Shown here: positions 40,991-51,073 of the stretch, piece by piece | Numbering within the stretch: the first letter of the stretch is position 1 | Layout: every line of letters starts with the position of its first letter | Assembly (NCBI RefSeq): GCF_003634275.1 | Contig: NZ_RBWY01000002.1 | Span: 186,001-250,000 of the forward strand | Reading direction: 5' to 3' | Origin: Orbus hercynius | GTDB lineage: Bacteria; Pseudomonadota; Gammaproteobacteria; Enterobacterales; Orbaceae | DNA: 64,000 bases | Translations under genes and position numbers: made by a program | The notes under the pieces: generated by a model | The model's database searches: none | What the model was told of the DNA's origin: nothing | What the model saw: only the letters and a program-made list of their open reading frames with translations

Positions 40991-41263
40991 TTATTTAACT
41001 GCGTCTTTTAAACCTTTACCTGCAACAAACGCTGGAACTTTAGTTGCTGCGATTTTGATTTCTTTACCAGTTTTAGGGTTGCGACCAGTACGTGCTTTAC
41101 GGCTGTTTACTTTGAAAGTACCAAAACCAACTAGTTGAACTGCATCACCTTTCTCAAGTGATTCAGATACAGCTGCTAACGTTGCTTCAAGAGCCGTTTT
41201 TGCTGCAACTTTAGTGATGTTAGCTTTAGCTGCAATCGCATCTACAAGTTCTGTCTTATTCAT
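40991..41263 (-). CDS. hupA: DNA-binding protein HU, alpha-type
   Basis: Nucleoid-associated histone-like protein that bends DNA. The 90-aa product [18 protein letters not shown] to [14 protein letters not shown] has the family signature [24 protein letters not shown] with the DNA-contacting arm ([10 protein letters not shown]). I start at the ATG at 41263: AAGGA is 8 bases before it, while the upstream ATG at 41269 touches that site. It follows hemE and yjaG on the same strand, the enterobacterial order, with its own promoter region of 141 bp. It is nearer HupA than HupB. Confidence 0.95.
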   Translation of the reverse strand: MNKTELVDAIAAKANITKVAAKTALEATLAAVSESLEKGDAVQLVGFGTFKVNSRKARTGRNPKTGKEIKIAATKVPAFVAGKGLKDAVK

Positions 41264-41404
41264 GAACATATCCTTACATAATATTTATTGTTGATTGAAA
41301 TAATGTGGCTGAACACATACTCATTGTGTCTAAATGTAGACTATATTTAGAGAAGATTAAAGTAAAATTTTTCAAAAATTTGTAAAAATTTACTTTCACT
41401 GCGT

Positions 41405-41998
41405 TTAATCGGTTAAAAAAACACCAATATTGCTGATGGGCTCTTCCTGCAAGTCGTTTTTTAATCCTTTGATCAAGGTAATGTTGAGTTGTTCTTCATC
41501 CTTGAGTAAACGGTATATGTCCCATTGTATATCGAGCTCATCGAGTACTGGTTGGCATTTTTCCAGTGCCGCTTGGGTCAAGTTGTTATCATTTTTAGCC
41601 ATTTCGAGTTCAACAATAGTTTTTAATGATATTTGGCTAATGGCGATGGCGTGTTTAACTAATTCTTCACCGCTAAGGTACGAATGCAGTAGCTCACTTA
41701 ACGCCTCACACGCATCAAGTGCCGGATAAATACTATATGGACTTTGTTCATTGACAGAGGGAATGATCTCTTCTAGTTTTTCGAGTTGGCTATCAAAATT
41801 GATTTTGCTTTTTTTAACTAATAACGTTTCCCAGTTTAGTGCTAGAATCGATTGGTATTTTGTCGCCGCTTCAGAGTCTGTCTGTCGACAGTAAAGTGCA
41901 AAATTGGGATACATTCGTTCGCATAGGCACACCATGAATAACCTGAGTTGCCAAGTTGCTAGTTTTTCTAAGCGTAGGTGGATTGGATTTTTAATCAT
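41405..41998 (-). CDS. yjaG: YjaG family protein (DUF416)
   Basis: A 197-aa cytoplasmic protein of unknown function. Its all-alpha character, N-terminus (HLRLEKLATWQLRLFMVCLCERMYPNFALYCRQT) and position between hemE and hupA match E. coli YjaG. No catalytic motif is evident. It starts 12 bp after hemE, so is cotranscribed with it; E. coli nfi, normally between hemE and yjaG, is missing. Confidence 0.9.
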   Translation of the reverse strand: MIKNPIHLRLEKLATWQLRLFMVCLCERMYPNFALYCRQTDSEAATKYQSILALNWETLLVKKSKINFDSQLEKLEEIIPSVNEQSPYSIYPALDACEALSELLHSYLSGEELVKHAIAISQISLKTIVELEMAKNDNNLTQAALEKCQPVLDELDIQWDIYRLLKDEEQLNITLIKGLKNDLQEEPISNIGVFLTD

Positions 41999-42010
41999 GC
42001 TAATTCTCTA

Positions 42011-43075
42011 TTATACTTCTCTTTTGGAAAATTGGTGTACGGCGTTAATCAGGGTTTCTACGCTTGCAATCGGCGTGTCTTGGTTAATACCATGTCCTAA
42101 ATTAAATACATGACCGTTATGAGGTCCGAACTCTTTTAAAATTAATGCCGTATTTTGCTCAATCGTTGTTTTATCAGCATATAAAATAGTTGGATCTAAA
42201 TTACCTTGTATCGCGGTATGCCCTTTTGGTAAAGTGCTTAAATCAACGGTCCAGTCGACCCCTACTGCGTCACATCCCGTGGCCATAATTTTATCAAGCC
42301 ATAGACCGCCGCCTTTGGTAAACAGCGTGACAGGGACATATTCGGGTGTATATTGAGTGCCGCGTTGTCCTCGCTGTAAGGCGGCCAGAATTTTTTGCAT
42401 ATACTGCAGCGAAAACTCCACGTAGCTGCGATGGCTTAATGCGCCGCCCCATGAATCAAATATCATAATCGACTGTGCACCAGCTTGTATTTGGGCATTG
42501 AGGTATAACGCAACACTATCTGCAAGCTTATCAAGCAATAAATGCAAAGCGGCGGGATCGCTATAAAGCATTTTTTTGATTTTACCGAATGTTTTACTGC
42601 TTCCGCCTTCAACCATGTAAGTTGCGAGTGTCCATGGACTACCTGCGAAACCAATTAAAGGCACTTTACCTTGTAGTGATTGACGGGTTAAGCGGATTGC
42701 ATCGGTGACATAAGCGAGTTCTAACTCCGGATCTGGAATCGGTAAAGCCTCAATATCGGCAAGACTGGTGATATTGCGTTGAAATTTAGGTCCTTCACCT
42801 TGTTCAAAGTATAAACCTAATCCCATTGCATCTGGAATTGTTAGGATATCAGAGAAGATAATTGCAGCATCAAGATCAAAGCGGCGCAGGGGCTGTAGTG
42901 TTGCTTCACATGCGAGCTCCGGATTTTTGCACATCGTCATAAAATCGCCAGCCTTTGCTCTGAGTTGGCGGTACTCTGGTAAATAGCGGCCAGCCTGGCG
43001 CATCATCCATACAGGAGTGCAATCAACGGGTTGGCACTGTAGTGCGCGCAAGTATCGATCATTTTTTAGTTGCAT
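42011..43075 (-). CDS. hemE: Uroporphyrinogen decarboxylase
   Basis: Converts uroporphyrinogen III to coproporphyrinogen III in haem synthesis. The 354 aa (354 in E. coli) show [18 protein letters not shown] at the N-terminus, the catalytic aspartate in [31 protein letters not shown], and GHGINQDTP at the end. First gene of hemE-yjaG; divergent from glmU. Confidence 0.98.
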   Translation of the reverse strand: MQLKNDRYLRALQCQPVDCTPVWMMRQAGRYLPEYRQLRAKAGDFMTMCKNPELACEATLQPLRRFDLDAAIIFSDILTIPDAMGLGLYFEQGEGPKFQRNITSLADIEALPIPDPELELAYVTDAIRLTRQSLQGKVPLIGFAGSPWTLATYMVEGGSSKTFGKIKKMLYSDPAALHLLLDKLADSVALYLNAQIQAGAQSIMIFDSWGGALSHRSYVEFSLQYMQKILAALQRGQRGTQYTPEYVPVTLFTKGGGLWLDKIMATGCDAVGVDWTVDLSTLPKGHTAIQGNLDPTILYADKTTIEQNTALILKEFGPHNGHVFNLGHGINQDTPIASVETLINAVHQFSKREV

Positions 43076-43219
43076 ATTATTTCCAATGATATTGTGACGT
43101 AATATTTAAGATTATATCCTAATACTTATTTTGATGTAAAAATTAATCAAATCAAATTGATTTACATTGTTATCGATGCAGTCTTTTATTATAGTAACCG
43201 TATTATTTTTTATGCGATT

Positions 43220-44593
43220 ATGATGATGTCTAAATTAAGCGCTGTGATTCTTGCTGCCGGTAAAGGCACCAGGATGTATTCACAACTTCCCAAAGTGTTA
43301 CATAAAATTGGGCATAAATCGATGCTACAACATGTGGTTGATACGGTTGAATCACTTAAGGTAGACAATATTTATGTTATCTATGGTCATGGTAAAGAGC
43401 AGCTTGCTACTGCATTACAGGGTCAAAACGTTCAGCTAGTATTACAAGAGCAACAGCTTGGTACCGCTCACGCGGTTTTACAAGCTGTGCCTTATCTACA
43501 AGATGACGAAGATGTGTTAATTCTTTATGCCGACACGCCATTGATTGCGGTAAAAACCCTACAAGATCTCATTAACAATAAGCCTGCCAATGGTATCTCG
43601 TTGTTAACGGCAATGTTAGCTGATCCGACGGGGTATGGTCGCATTGTCCGAAATAATGATGAAATTACGGCGATTGTTGAGCAAAAAGATGCCACTGCCG
43701 AGCAACAAGCGATTACAGAAATTAATACAGGTATCATGCTCGCTCAAGGTAAACAACTTAAGCATTGGCTGAGTAAAATTACCAATCATAATGCCCAACA
43801 AGAATTCTATTTAACTGATGTTATTGATTTTGCGCACCAAGATGGGTGTGAGATTAAAGCGACGCATCCCCTTCATGTTTACGAAATAGAAGGGGTGAAT
43901 AATCGTATGCAGCTTGCTCATTTGGAGCGAACTTACCAACGTAATCTTGCCGACAAACTGCTACTTGCCGGAGTAACATTACGTGATCCGAGCCGTTTTG
44001 ATTTACGCGGTGAGCTTGTACATGGCATGGATGTGGTGATCGATAGTAATGTGATTATTGAAGGCTCGGTTAATTTAGGTAATCGGGTATATATCGGCGC
44101 TGGATGTATATTAAAAAACTGTGTGATTGATGATGACTGTGAAATTAGTCCTTACAGTATTATTGAAAATTCTGTTATCGCTAAAGCCTGCACTGTTGGG
44201 CCTTTTGCTCGAGTAAGACCCGGCTGTAAACTAGATGAAAAAGCCCATATCGGTAATTTTGTCGAGCTGAAAAAAGCCCATTTAGGCAAAGGAACTAAAG
44301 CTGGCCACTTAACGTATTTAGGTGATAGCGAAATTGGCGATAATGTGAATATTGGTGCCGGCACGATTACGTGTAATTATGATGGTGCGAATAAATTTCA
44401 AACAGTGATCGAGGATGATGTGTTTGTCGGTTCGGATAGCCAGCTGATTGCGCCAGTAAAAATTGCTAAAGGTGCAACAATCGCTGCCGGGACAACTGTC
44501 ACCAATGATGTGGCTGAAAATGAGCTAGTGGTTAGCCGTGTTAAGCAAAAACAGATTGCTAACTGGAAACGTCCACTCAAACAAAAGAAATGA
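43220..44593 (+). CDS. glmU: Bifunctional GlmU: UDP-GlcNAc pyrophosphorylase and GlcN-1-P acetyltransferase
   Basis: Makes UDP-GlcNAc for peptidoglycan and lipopolysaccharide. The N-terminal domain has [21 protein letters not shown] and the uridyl site; the C-terminal left-handed beta-helix acetyltransferase has [31 protein letters not shown] and [16 protein letters not shown]. The frame is open to 43157, but the extra 21 residues are hydrophobic and lack homology. Three consecutive ATGs at 43220, 43223 and 43226 match the E. coli start; I used the first (457 aa). No good ribosome binding site is visible. glmS follows. Confidence 0.95.
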   Translation: MMMSKLSAVILAAGKGTRMYSQLPKVLHKIGHKSMLQHVVDTVESLKVDNIYVIYGHGKEQLATALQGQNVQLVLQEQQLGTAHAVLQAVPYLQDDEDVLILYADTPLIAVKTLQDLINNKPANGISLLTAMLADPTGYGRIVRNNDEITAIVEQKDATAEQQAITEINTGIMLAQGKQLKHWLSKITNHNAQQEFYLTDVIDFAHQDGCEIKATHPLHVYEIEGVNNRMQLAHLERTYQRNLADKLLLAGVTLRDPSRFDLRGELVHGMDVVIDSNVIIEGSVNLGNRVYIGAGCILKNCVIDDDCEISPYSIIENSVIAKACTVGPFARVRPGCKLDEKAHIGNFVELKKAHLGKGTKAGHLTYLGDSEIGDNVNIGAGTITCNYDGANKFQTVIEDDVFVGSDSQLIAPVKIAKGATIAAGTTVTNDVAENELVVSRVKQKQIANWKRPLKQKK

Positions 44594-44614
44594 TTGAATG
44601 CTAAGGAACTAAAT

Positions 44615-46447
44615 ATGTGTGGAATTGTAGGTGCAATAGCAAAGCGAGATATTGCTGAAATCTTGTTAGAAGGTTTAAAACGATTGGAGTATCGTGGTTA
44701 CGATTCAGCGGGTGTTGCGATTATTTCACCACAAGGTGAATTACAACGCATCAGACGAGTGGGTAAAGTACAAGTTTTGCGTGATGCAGTGCAGGAAAAC
44801 CCACTAGCCGGTTCAACTGGGATTGCACATACTCGTTGGGCGACACATGGTGAACCAACAGAACTCAATGCTCATCCACATGTCTCTGATTTTATTGCTG
44901 TTGTGCACAATGGTATTATTGAAAATTTTGAGCCTTTGCGTGAAACACTCATTGCCAAGGGATATCAATTTCGCTCTGAGACGGATACCGAGGTTATTGC
45001 ACATTTAGTGCATTATACTATTACGCAATTACAGTGCTCGCTCTTTGACGCCGTGCAGAAAGTGATTCCGCAGTTAAAAGGGGCTTATGGTACGGTTATT
45101 ATGGATAGCCGTAACCCTGATATTTTGGTGGCAGCCCGTTCAGGTAGTCCATTAGTGATTGGGCTTGGCGTTGGTGAAAACTTTATCGCATCCGATCAGC
45201 TTGCATTACTTCCAGTCACCCGCCGCTTTATTTTCTTAGAGGAGGGGGATATTGCGGAAATTACGCATCGTAAAGTCACGATTCTTGATAAAGCTAATCA
45301 GCCCGTTGCACGTAAAGAAGTTGAGTCTGATGCCAAATATGATGCTGGTGATAAAGCAGGCTATCGCCATTACATGCAAAAAGAGATTTATGAACAGCCT
45401 AACGCGATTAAAAACACGCTTGAAGGCCGTATTAAACATGGTCTTATTGATGTGTCCGAGCTCGGTGAGCATAGTGATGCTATTTTAGCAAAAGTTGAGC
45501 ACATTCAAATTGTTGCTTGTGGCACAGCTTATAATGCGGGATTAGTTTCTCGTTACTGGTTTGAAGCGTTAGCAGGTATTCCATGTGATGTTGAGATCGC
45601 TTCTGAATTTCGTTATCGTAAACCGGCTCGTCGTAAAAATAGCTTATTTATTACCTTATCACAATCTGGTGAAACGGCGGATACATTAGCCGCGTTACGT
45701 TTAGCCCAAGAGTTAGGTTATTTGAGTACCTTAGCGGTTTGTAATGTTGCTGCTTCAACATTGGTTCGTGAAGCTGAGTTAGTGCTATTAACGAAAGCGG
45801 GCGCCGAAGTGGGTGTTGCCTCGACGAAAGCATTTACCACTCAGCTAACAGTGCTGTTAATGTTAGTTGCTAAATTAGGCCGTGTTCATGGCATGTCGGA
45901 TCAAACTGAAAAAGCAATTGTTCATGCTTTACAAGCTCTACCGAGTCGTATTGAACAAGTATTAATGTTTGAGAACCAAATTGAAAAATTAGCAACACGC
46001 TTCGTCGATAAACACCATGCGTTGTTCCTTGGCCGCGGTGATGAATATCCGATTGCGATGGAAGCGGCATTAAAACTGAAAGAGATCTCTTATATTCATG
46101 CCGAAGCTTATGCCGCGGGTGAACTTAAGCATGGTCCACTTGCACTTATCGATAAAGAAATGCCGGTAATTGTCATGGCACCAACGAATGATTTACAAGA
46201 AAAGCTCCGATCAAATATTGAGGAAGTCAGGGCACGAGGCGGGCAACTTTATGTCTTCGCAGAGGAAAATGCTGGTTTTGTCAGTGATGATACGATGACC
46301 GTGATTTCTCTGCCGCATATTGAAGAGTTGACGGCGCCGATCTACTATACTGTGCCAACGCAATTACTGGCTTATCATGTTGCGTTAATTAAAGGCACGG
46401 ATGTTGATCAACCAAGAAACTTAGCGAAGTCAGTAACCGTCGAGTAA
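44615..46447 (+). CDS. glmS: Glucosamine-fructose-6-phosphate aminotransferase
   Basis: Forms glucosamine 6-phosphate from fructose 6-phosphate and glutamine. The start at 44615 exposes the N-terminal nucleophile cysteine ([12 protein letters not shown]) after methionine removal and is 6 bases from AAGGA; a longer frame to 44594 would block the cysteine. The glutaminase domain and two SIS domains ([39 protein letters not shown], ending in [13 protein letters not shown]) total 610 aa (609 in E. coli). It begins 21 bp after glmU, giving the two-gene amino sugar operon. Confidence 0.97.
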   Translation: MCGIVGAIAKRDIAEILLEGLKRLEYRGYDSAGVAIISPQGELQRIRRVGKVQVLRDAVQENPLAGSTGIAHTRWATHGEPTELNAHPHVSDFIAVVHNGIIENFEPLRETLIAKGYQFRSETDTEVIAHLVHYTITQLQCSLFDAVQKVIPQLKGAYGTVIMDSRNPDILVAARSGSPLVIGLGVGENFIASDQLALLPVTRRFIFLEEGDIAEITHRKVTILDKANQPVARKEVESDAKYDAGDKAGYRHYMQKEIYEQPNAIKNTLEGRIKHGLIDVSELGEHSDAILAKVEHIQIVACGTAYNAGLVSRYWFEALAGIPCDVEIASEFRYRKPARRKNSLFITLSQSGETADTLAALRLAQELGYLSTLAVCNVAASTLVREAELVLLTKAGAEVGVASTKAFTTQLTVLLMLVAKLGRVHGMSDQTEKAIVHALQALPSRIEQVLMFENQIEKLATRFVDKHHALFLGRGDEYPIAMEAALKLKEISYIHAEAYAAGELKHGPLALIDKEMPVIVMAPTNDLQEKLRSNIEEVRARGGQLYVFAEENAGFVSDDTMTVISLPHIEELTAPIYYTVPTQLLAYHVALIKGTDVDQPRNLAKSVTVE

Positions 46448-46487
46448 TTTTTTACTATGTAGTGATTGCTAGCGTAAAAACTGTGAG

Positions 46488-46524
46488 AGTCAGGATAATG
46501 GTATTCTGATATCTGGCTTTTTTT
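46488..46524 (+). terminator. glmUS terminator
   Basis: AGTCAGG (46488-46494) pairs with TCTGGCT (46512-46518), including two wobbles, followed by TTTTTTT. Confidence 0.65.
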
Positions 46525-46647
46525 GCGACGGCAATCAATTTCTCGCCTCTTTGATTTTCGTATTTATCGCCGCTATTTTTTGTATTCTATTGTAGAGAGT
46601 GATTATGTCATTTATTTGCATAAAATTGCTTGCCATTTGCTAAAAAA

Positions 46648-46682
46648 TAAATAAAAATACATAAATACTGCATATTTATTCA
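46648..46682 (+). promoter_or_regulatory. Tandem ARG boxes (ArgR operator) of argA
   Basis: TAAATAAAAATACA (46648-46661) and TGCATATTTATTCA (46669-46682) match the core ARG box TGAAT-WWWW-ATTCA with two and one mismatches. Their centres are exactly 21 bp apart, the spacing of paired boxes bound by one ArgR hexamer. The second ends 21 bases before the argA start. It indicates arginine-dependent repression. Confidence 0.75.
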
Positions 46683-46703
46683 TTTTTAGGTATTTGAGTC
46701 AAG

Positions 46704-48032
46704 ATGAAAGAGCGCACAACAGAATTAGTCAAAGGCTTAAGGCATTCGGTGCCTTATATCAATGCACATCAAGGCAAAACTTTTGTTATTTTATTAACTG
46801 GTGCAACGTTGAAAAGCCATAATTATGCAAACATTATTAATGATTTAGGATTGTTACATAGTTTAGGTATCAAGTTAGTTATCATCAATGGTGCCAGAAA
46901 TCAAATCGATGATGCGTTGCAGAGTTTACATATTGAGCCAAAATATCATAAATACACTCGAGTCACTGACGCCAGAACCCTAGAGGTCGTTAAACAAGTG
47001 ACCGGTTTATTGCAGCTTAATATCACCGCGAGTTTATCGATGAGTTTGAATAATACCCCATTACAAGGATCACATATTAATGTGGTGAGTGGTAACTTTG
47101 TGATTGCACAACCATTAGGTGTGGATGATGGTATTGATTATTGCCATACTGGTAAGATTCGCCGTATTAATTGTGATGCGATTAATGAACAACTTAATCA
47201 CGGTTCGATTGTGCTGCTTGGCCCTGTTGCGGTATCTGTTACCGGCGAAAGTTTTAATTTATCATCTGAAGATGTGGCGGCGGAAGTGGCGATCAAGATA
47301 AAAGCAGATAAGTTAATTAGTTTTTGTGCAGAACAAGGTATTTTAGATAGCGATGGGAATGTCATTACAGATCTGTTCCCCAATGACGCTGATAATTACG
47401 TTAAAGAGCGTATGAGCAAGGATCAGTATTTATCTAGTGATATTCGTTTCTTACGCGTGGCATCACGTGCATGTCGTAATAATGTCTATCGTTGCCATTT
47501 GGTCAGTTATTTAGTGGATGGTGCGATATTACAAGAGCTTTTCTCGCGAGATGGTATTGGTACACAAGTTGCGGTGGAGCATTCAGAACAAATTCGTAAA
47601 GCAACCATTGATGATATTGGTGGTATTTTAGAACTGATTCGACCACTTGAAGAACAAGGGATTCTCGTACGCCGTTCACGTGAGCAACTTGAGATGGAAA
47701 TTGATAAATTTACCATTATTGAGCGTGATAGCACAACGATTGGCTGCGCAGCACTGTATCCTTATCTTGAGGAGGGTATGGCCGAAATGGCTTGTGTTGC
47801 TATCCATCCAGAATATCGTAGCTCGGCTAGGGGGGATATGCTGCTTGATAAATTGATTGAGCAAGCACAAAAAATGAAAATCAGCCAGCTATTTGTCTTA
47901 ACCACACGCAGTATTCATTGGTTTAGAGAAAAGGGATTTATTCCTGCACAAGTCGATAACTTACCCATTAAGAAAAAACAGCTTTATAACTATCAAAGGA
48001 ACTCCAAAATTCTCATTTTAGATATTGATTAA
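46704..48032 (+). CDS. argA: N-acetylglutamate synthase
   Basis: First step of arginine synthesis, acetyl-CoA plus glutamate. The 442-aa protein (443 in E. coli) has an N-terminal amino-acid-kinase-like domain that binds arginine ([39 protein letters not shown]) and a C-terminal GNAT acetyltransferase domain ([37 protein letters not shown] to [23 protein letters not shown]). It ends 4 bases into the convergent mutH. Controlled by the tandem ARG boxes upstream. Confidence 0.96.
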   Translation: MKERTTELVKGLRHSVPYINAHQGKTFVILLTGATLKSHNYANIINDLGLLHSLGIKLVIINGARNQIDDALQSLHIEPKYHKYTRVTDARTLEVVKQVTGLLQLNITASLSMSLNNTPLQGSHINVVSGNFVIAQPLGVDDGIDYCHTGKIRRINCDAINEQLNHGSIVLLGPVAVSVTGESFNLSSEDVAAEVAIKIKADKLISFCAEQGILDSDGNVITDLFPNDADNYVKERMSKDQYLSSDIRFLRVASRACRNNVYRCHLVSYLVDGAILQELFSRDGIGTQVAVEHSEQIRKATIDDIGGILELIRPLEEQGILVRRSREQLEMEIDKFTIIERDSTTIGCAALYPYLEEGMAEMACVAIHPEYRSSARGDMLLDKLIEQAQKMKISQLFVLTTRSIHWFREKGFIPAQVDNLPIKKKQLYNYQRNSKILILDID

Positions 48033-48718
48033 TTTTGCTGCGTTACTTGGTTTAGATAGTTGTTTAATATTTGGGCCGTGAATTGTTTTTTGAGATAAAA
48101 CCCTCTTGGGCGAGTCATAATCGGCTCGCCATATTCATTAAAGGCGGTTGTTAATGCTTTGCCATTTGCTGCTTTAGGACGAATTTGTAAAACCTCTCCC
48201 TGTCTGGCGGTGATCTGCTCGATTTGCCCCAAAACAATCATATCCATGAGTTCTTGCCAATCTTGTTTTAATTGTTGTTCTTCGCCAGCTGATGGTTGCC
48301 ATAATATTGGTGTACCAACGCGCCTTTCAGCAAGCGGAATATCACGTTCCCCCTCAACGGGAATCCAAAGTACCTTATTTAATTTGTATTTCACATGACT
48401 ACTTTCCCATGTGATACCGTGATTGGCGGTTAGTGGGGCAACGCAGACAAAGGTTGTTTCGAGTGGTTGACCTAGTTGATTGATCGGAATGGTTTTTAAT
48501 TCAATACCAAGATGGGCAAAATCGCGCTCAGCCTTACTACCCGCATCGGCACCAAGGTACAGTTCAATGAGTTTACCAACCCAGCCTTTTTCCCTTCTGA
48601 GATCGTTTGGAATCGTCAGGTCAATATGCGTTGCAATAGCTTTAAATGAATATCCTGCAATGGTTGCTGCGCGTTGAATTAACTCAGCTTCACTTGTTGG
48701 ACGAGGGTGTATTTTCAT
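48029..48718 (-). CDS. mutH: DNA mismatch repair endonuclease MutH
   Basis: Nicks the unmethylated strand at hemimethylated GATC sites during MutS/MutL repair. The 229-aa length equals E. coli MutH. Catalytic residues are visible: Glu52 (IELYLG), Asp66 (SKAERDF), Glu73 and Lys75 (GIELKT). Its presence implies Dam methylation in the host, a marker of Enterobacterales-related lineages. It overlaps argA tail to tail by 4 bases and is divergent from ygdQ as in E. coli. Confidence 0.97.
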   Translation of the reverse strand: MKIHPRPTSEAELIQRAATIAGYSFKAIATHIDLTIPNDLRREKGWVGKLIELYLGADAGSKAERDFAHLGIELKTIPINQLGQPLETTFVCVAPLTANHGITWESSHVKYKLNKVLWIPVEGERDIPLAERRVGTPILWQPSAGEEQQLKQDWQELMDMIVLGQIEQITARQGEVLQIRPKAANGKALTTAFNEYGEPIMTRPRGFYLKKQFTAQILNNYLNQVTQQN

Positions 48719-48786
48719 TTATGAAATCAATGTGTTGTAGGCAATAATTAAAAAGATGTCGCCATAGATAAATTTAGTATCAATTC

Positions 48787-48809
48787 GCTATTTTATTGTA
48801 TAAAATAGC
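48787..48809 (+). promoter_or_regulatory. Palindrome overlapping the likely ygdQ promoter
   Basis: GCTATTTTA (48787-48795) and TAAAATAGC (48801-48809) are perfect inverted repeats around TTGTA. TATAAA at 48799-48804 could be the -10 element. It might be an operator or a leader hairpin; nothing further supports either. Confidence 0.35.
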
Positions 48810-48838
48810 CAAATGCAAAATTATGTAAAGTTTTTATT

Positions 48839-49609
48839 ATGTTTGAATGGATAGCTGATCCTAATGCCTGGCTAGCATTAACTACTCTGACTTTTTTAGA
48901 AATTATTCTGGGTATTGATAATATTATTTTTCTGTCTCTTGTTGTGGCAAGATTGCCTAAACATCAGCAAAATTTAGGGCGCAAGTTAGGATTAGGCGGG
49001 GCAATGATTATGCGTATTGCATTACTTGCCTCGCTTGCCTGGGTCGTTCGATTATCTCATCCGTTGTTTTATATTCACCAATGGCAATTTTTGGGTTCAC
49101 AAGCAGATGTGAGTGAGTTAATTGGCGTATTTGCTGTCTCTGCCCGAGATATTGTGTTGTTTTTAGGTGGTGCATTTTTAGTTTGGAAAGGTTCGCTTGA
49201 GATCAAAGAAATGCTCTCAGTTGGCCATCACGAGAGTAAAAGTATTAAACAGTTATCGTTTTGTAAGGCGATTGCTGAAATCATGGCGCTTGATATGGTT
49301 TTCAGTTTAGATTCGGTTATTACCGCAGTGGGCCTTTCGGATCACATTTTTATTATGATTGCAGCTGTGGTAATAGCGGTGATGTTAATGATGTTTGCCG
49401 CTAGAGCTATTGGTGATTTTGTTGAAGCTCATCCCACAATTAAGATGCTAGCGATTGTTTTTTTAGTCATGGTTGGCTTGGTATTAATGATAGAAAGTTT
49501 ACATATTCATGTACCAAAAGCTTATATCTACTTTGCGATGTTCTTTTCTCTTGCGGTAGAAGCACTGAATTTATGGCGAGCGAAAAAACTTAAACAGGCT
49601 CAAAAATAA
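48839..49609 (+). CDS. ygdQ: TerC family membrane protein YgdQ
   Basis: A 256-aa inner-membrane protein with about seven helices. The TerC hallmark is present twice: TFLEIILGIDNIIFLSLVV and MALDMVFSLDSVITAVGLSDH, with acidic residues inside membrane helices that in relatives (Alx, MntX) handle manganese. The E. coli YgdQ sequence runs parallel along its length and has the same mutH neighbour. It has about 20 extra residues in the periplasmic loop after helix 2. Manganese or other metal transport is inference from the family. Confidence 0.92.
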   Translation: MFEWIADPNAWLALTTLTFLEIILGIDNIIFLSLVVARLPKHQQNLGRKLGLGGAMIMRIALLASLAWVVRLSHPLFYIHQWQFLGSQADVSELIGVFAVSARDIVLFLGGAFLVWKGSLEIKEMLSVGHHESKSIKQLSFCKAIAEIMALDMVFSLDSVITAVGLSDHIFIMIAAVVIAVMLMMFAARAIGDFVEAHPTIKMLAIVFLVMVGLVLMIESLHIHVPKAYIYFAMFFSLAVEALNLWRAKKLKQAQK

Positions 49610-49636
49610 AAAAAAGCACCGATAGGTGCTTTTTTT
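49607..49636 (+). terminator. ygdQ terminator
   Basis: AAAAAGCACC (49611-49620) and GGTGCTTTTT (49625-49634) form a perfect stem with loop GATA and a T-run. The A-run makes it usable on the minus strand for the convergent FMN reductase gene. Confidence 0.9.
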
Positions 49637-49649
49637 TATCAAAATTAGT

Positions 49650-50198
49650 CTATTTTACTTTTTCAAACCAAGCTGCATAGGCATCGATAAATTGTTTTAG
49701 AAATGCCTTTGTCTTTTCATTAATCTCACCTTTTTCATCAAAGGATTGAGCTACGCTACCAACGTAAGCTTCTGGCTGTTGTAGGGTTGGCATATCTAGA
49801 AAAACCAATGATTGGCGTAAGTGATGATTAGCACCAAAACCGCCAATGGCACCTTGTGAGACTGAGATTACTGCTGCAGGCTTTTTAGACCACACACTTT
49901 TACCATAAGGACGTGAACCAACATCAATCGCATTCTTAATTACGGCAGGTGTGGTGCGATTGTATTCTGGTGTCACAAATATTACACCTTGACTTGCTGC
50001 GATGTCATTTCTAAACCGGGCATAGCTTGCTGGTGGCGTTGCGGTATCAATATCTTCATTATAAAGAGGCAGATCACCAATTTGGATAATGTTTAGTTTA
50101 AGGGAGGCCGGCGCTAATTTTACTAAAGTGTTTGCGACTTTTAGATTATAAGACTCTTTACGTAGACTACCGACTAATACAGCGATCGATTTATTCAT
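49650..50198 (-). CDS. NADPH-dependent FMN reductase family protein
   Basis: A 182-aa flavodoxin-fold reductase. VLVGSLRKESYNLKVANTL binds the FMN phosphate, and VIFVTPEYNRTTPAVIKNAIDVGSRP is the family signature, similar to ChrR (YieF) of E. coli, which reduces quinones and chromate and protects from peroxide. Start at 50198: GGAG is 8 bases upstream; a longer frame to 50246 lacks homology. It lies 79 bp after dps on the same strand, which fits a shared oxidative stress role (inference). Confidence 0.88.
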   Translation of the reverse strand: MNKSIAVLVGSLRKESYNLKVANTLVKLAPASLKLNIIQIGDLPLYNEDIDTATPPASYARFRNDIAASQGVIFVTPEYNRTTPAVIKNAIDVGSRPYGKSVWSKKPAAVISVSQGAIGGFGANHHLRQSLVFLDMPTLQQPEAYVGSVAQSFDEKGEINEKTKAFLKQFIDAYAAWFEKVK

Positions 50199-50277
50199 TA
50201 TCAAGCTCCATTTTATTTTAGAGATAGGCAGAAAAAGCCTCGCCACTATTGTGACGAGAACTTATCATCAATAATAA

Positions 50278-50874
50278 TTAATGACCTGATGAATCTGATT
50301 TTCTACTCGTTTCAAATAAGAACCAAGCACGTTGTTCTGCCTGATTAATCCACTCTTCAATGAGGCTTGCGGTTGCAGTGTCATTATATTGACCACAGAT
50401 ATCGTGAGCTGCACGTAAACGTGAGGTTAAGGTAATATTATCTTGGCATAACTCTGCTAACATATCTGATGGTTCAACAAAGTCTGCATCGTTATCTTTG
50501 ATACTTTGTAATTTAGAAATATGTCCAATAGAACGTAATGTTGTGCCGCCGAGTTTACGCACGCGCTCTGCAATCGGATCAGTCATTGCAAAGATTTCTG
50601 TGCCGTGATCATCAAACATTAAATGGTAATCGCGAAAGTGTGGGCCACTAACATGCCAATGAAAATTTTTGGTTTTTAAATAGAGTGCAAAAACATCAGC
50701 TAATACAGAATTCATTGCAGCCGAAATATCTTTTGATGCCTTTTCTCCTAAATCGGTAGGAAATAAAAGTGGAGCTTTACGTAAATTTTTCGCTTGTTCA
50801 ATCGTTTTCTCAGTTACTTTTTTTACAGTTGTAGTTGGTGTGACCTTCTTGGCTGTAGATGTACTTTTAGCCAT
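50278..50874 (-). CDS. dps: DNA protection during starvation protein Dps
   Basis: Dodecameric ferritin-like protein that binds DNA and oxidises iron with H2O2. The 198-aa product shows ferroxidase residues in NFHWHVSGPHFRDYHLMFDDHGTEIF. It has a lysine- and threonine-rich N-terminal tail of about 30 residues (MAKSTSTAKKVTPTTTVKKVTEK), longer than in E. coli Dps (167 aa) and likely DNA-binding. Start at 50874 is set by GGAG 8 bases upstream; a longer frame to 50931 is not supported. Confidence 0.95.
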   Translation of the reverse strand: MAKSTSTAKKVTPTTTVKKVTEKTIEQAKNLRKAPLLFPTDLGEKASKDISAAMNSVLADVFALYLKTKNFHWHVSGPHFRDYHLMFDDHGTEIFAMTDPIAERVRKLGGTTLRSIGHISKLQSIKDNDADFVEPSDMLAELCQDNITLTSRLRAAHDICGQYNDTATASLIEEWINQAEQRAWFLFETSRKSDSSGH

Positions 50875-51073
50875 AATAAATCTCCTTATTTGAGCGTAAT
50901 TGCACTGCGATTTAAATTCATTAATAACCATACGGTTATTATTTATAAAATTACAACCTTCACGTGTTGATGTCCAGCAAATTAACCAAATTTTTAACTA
51001 TCATTACTCTTTTATTTTCGACTTATTGTGATTATTACGAGATGAAAATTTTCATTAGCCATGACATTATTGA

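Noticed and set aside
43157-43219. Hydrophobic N-terminal extension of GlmU as a signal or anchor
   Set aside because: GlmU is cytosolic, the extension has no homology or ribosome binding site, and three ATGs stand where the family starts.
44594-44615. glmS ribozyme upstream of glmS
   Set aside because: Only 21 bp separate glmU and glmS and the known ribozyme is in Gram-positives.
48719-48838. Possible manganese riboswitch (yybP-ykoY type) before the TerC-family gene
   Set aside because: The 120-bp gap also serves mutH and shows none of the conserved loop sequences; only a simple palindrome is visible.
51042-51055. Palindrome ATGAAAATTTTCAT after glnG as a terminator
   Set aside because: It has no loop or T-run and is short and AT-only, so it could be chance.
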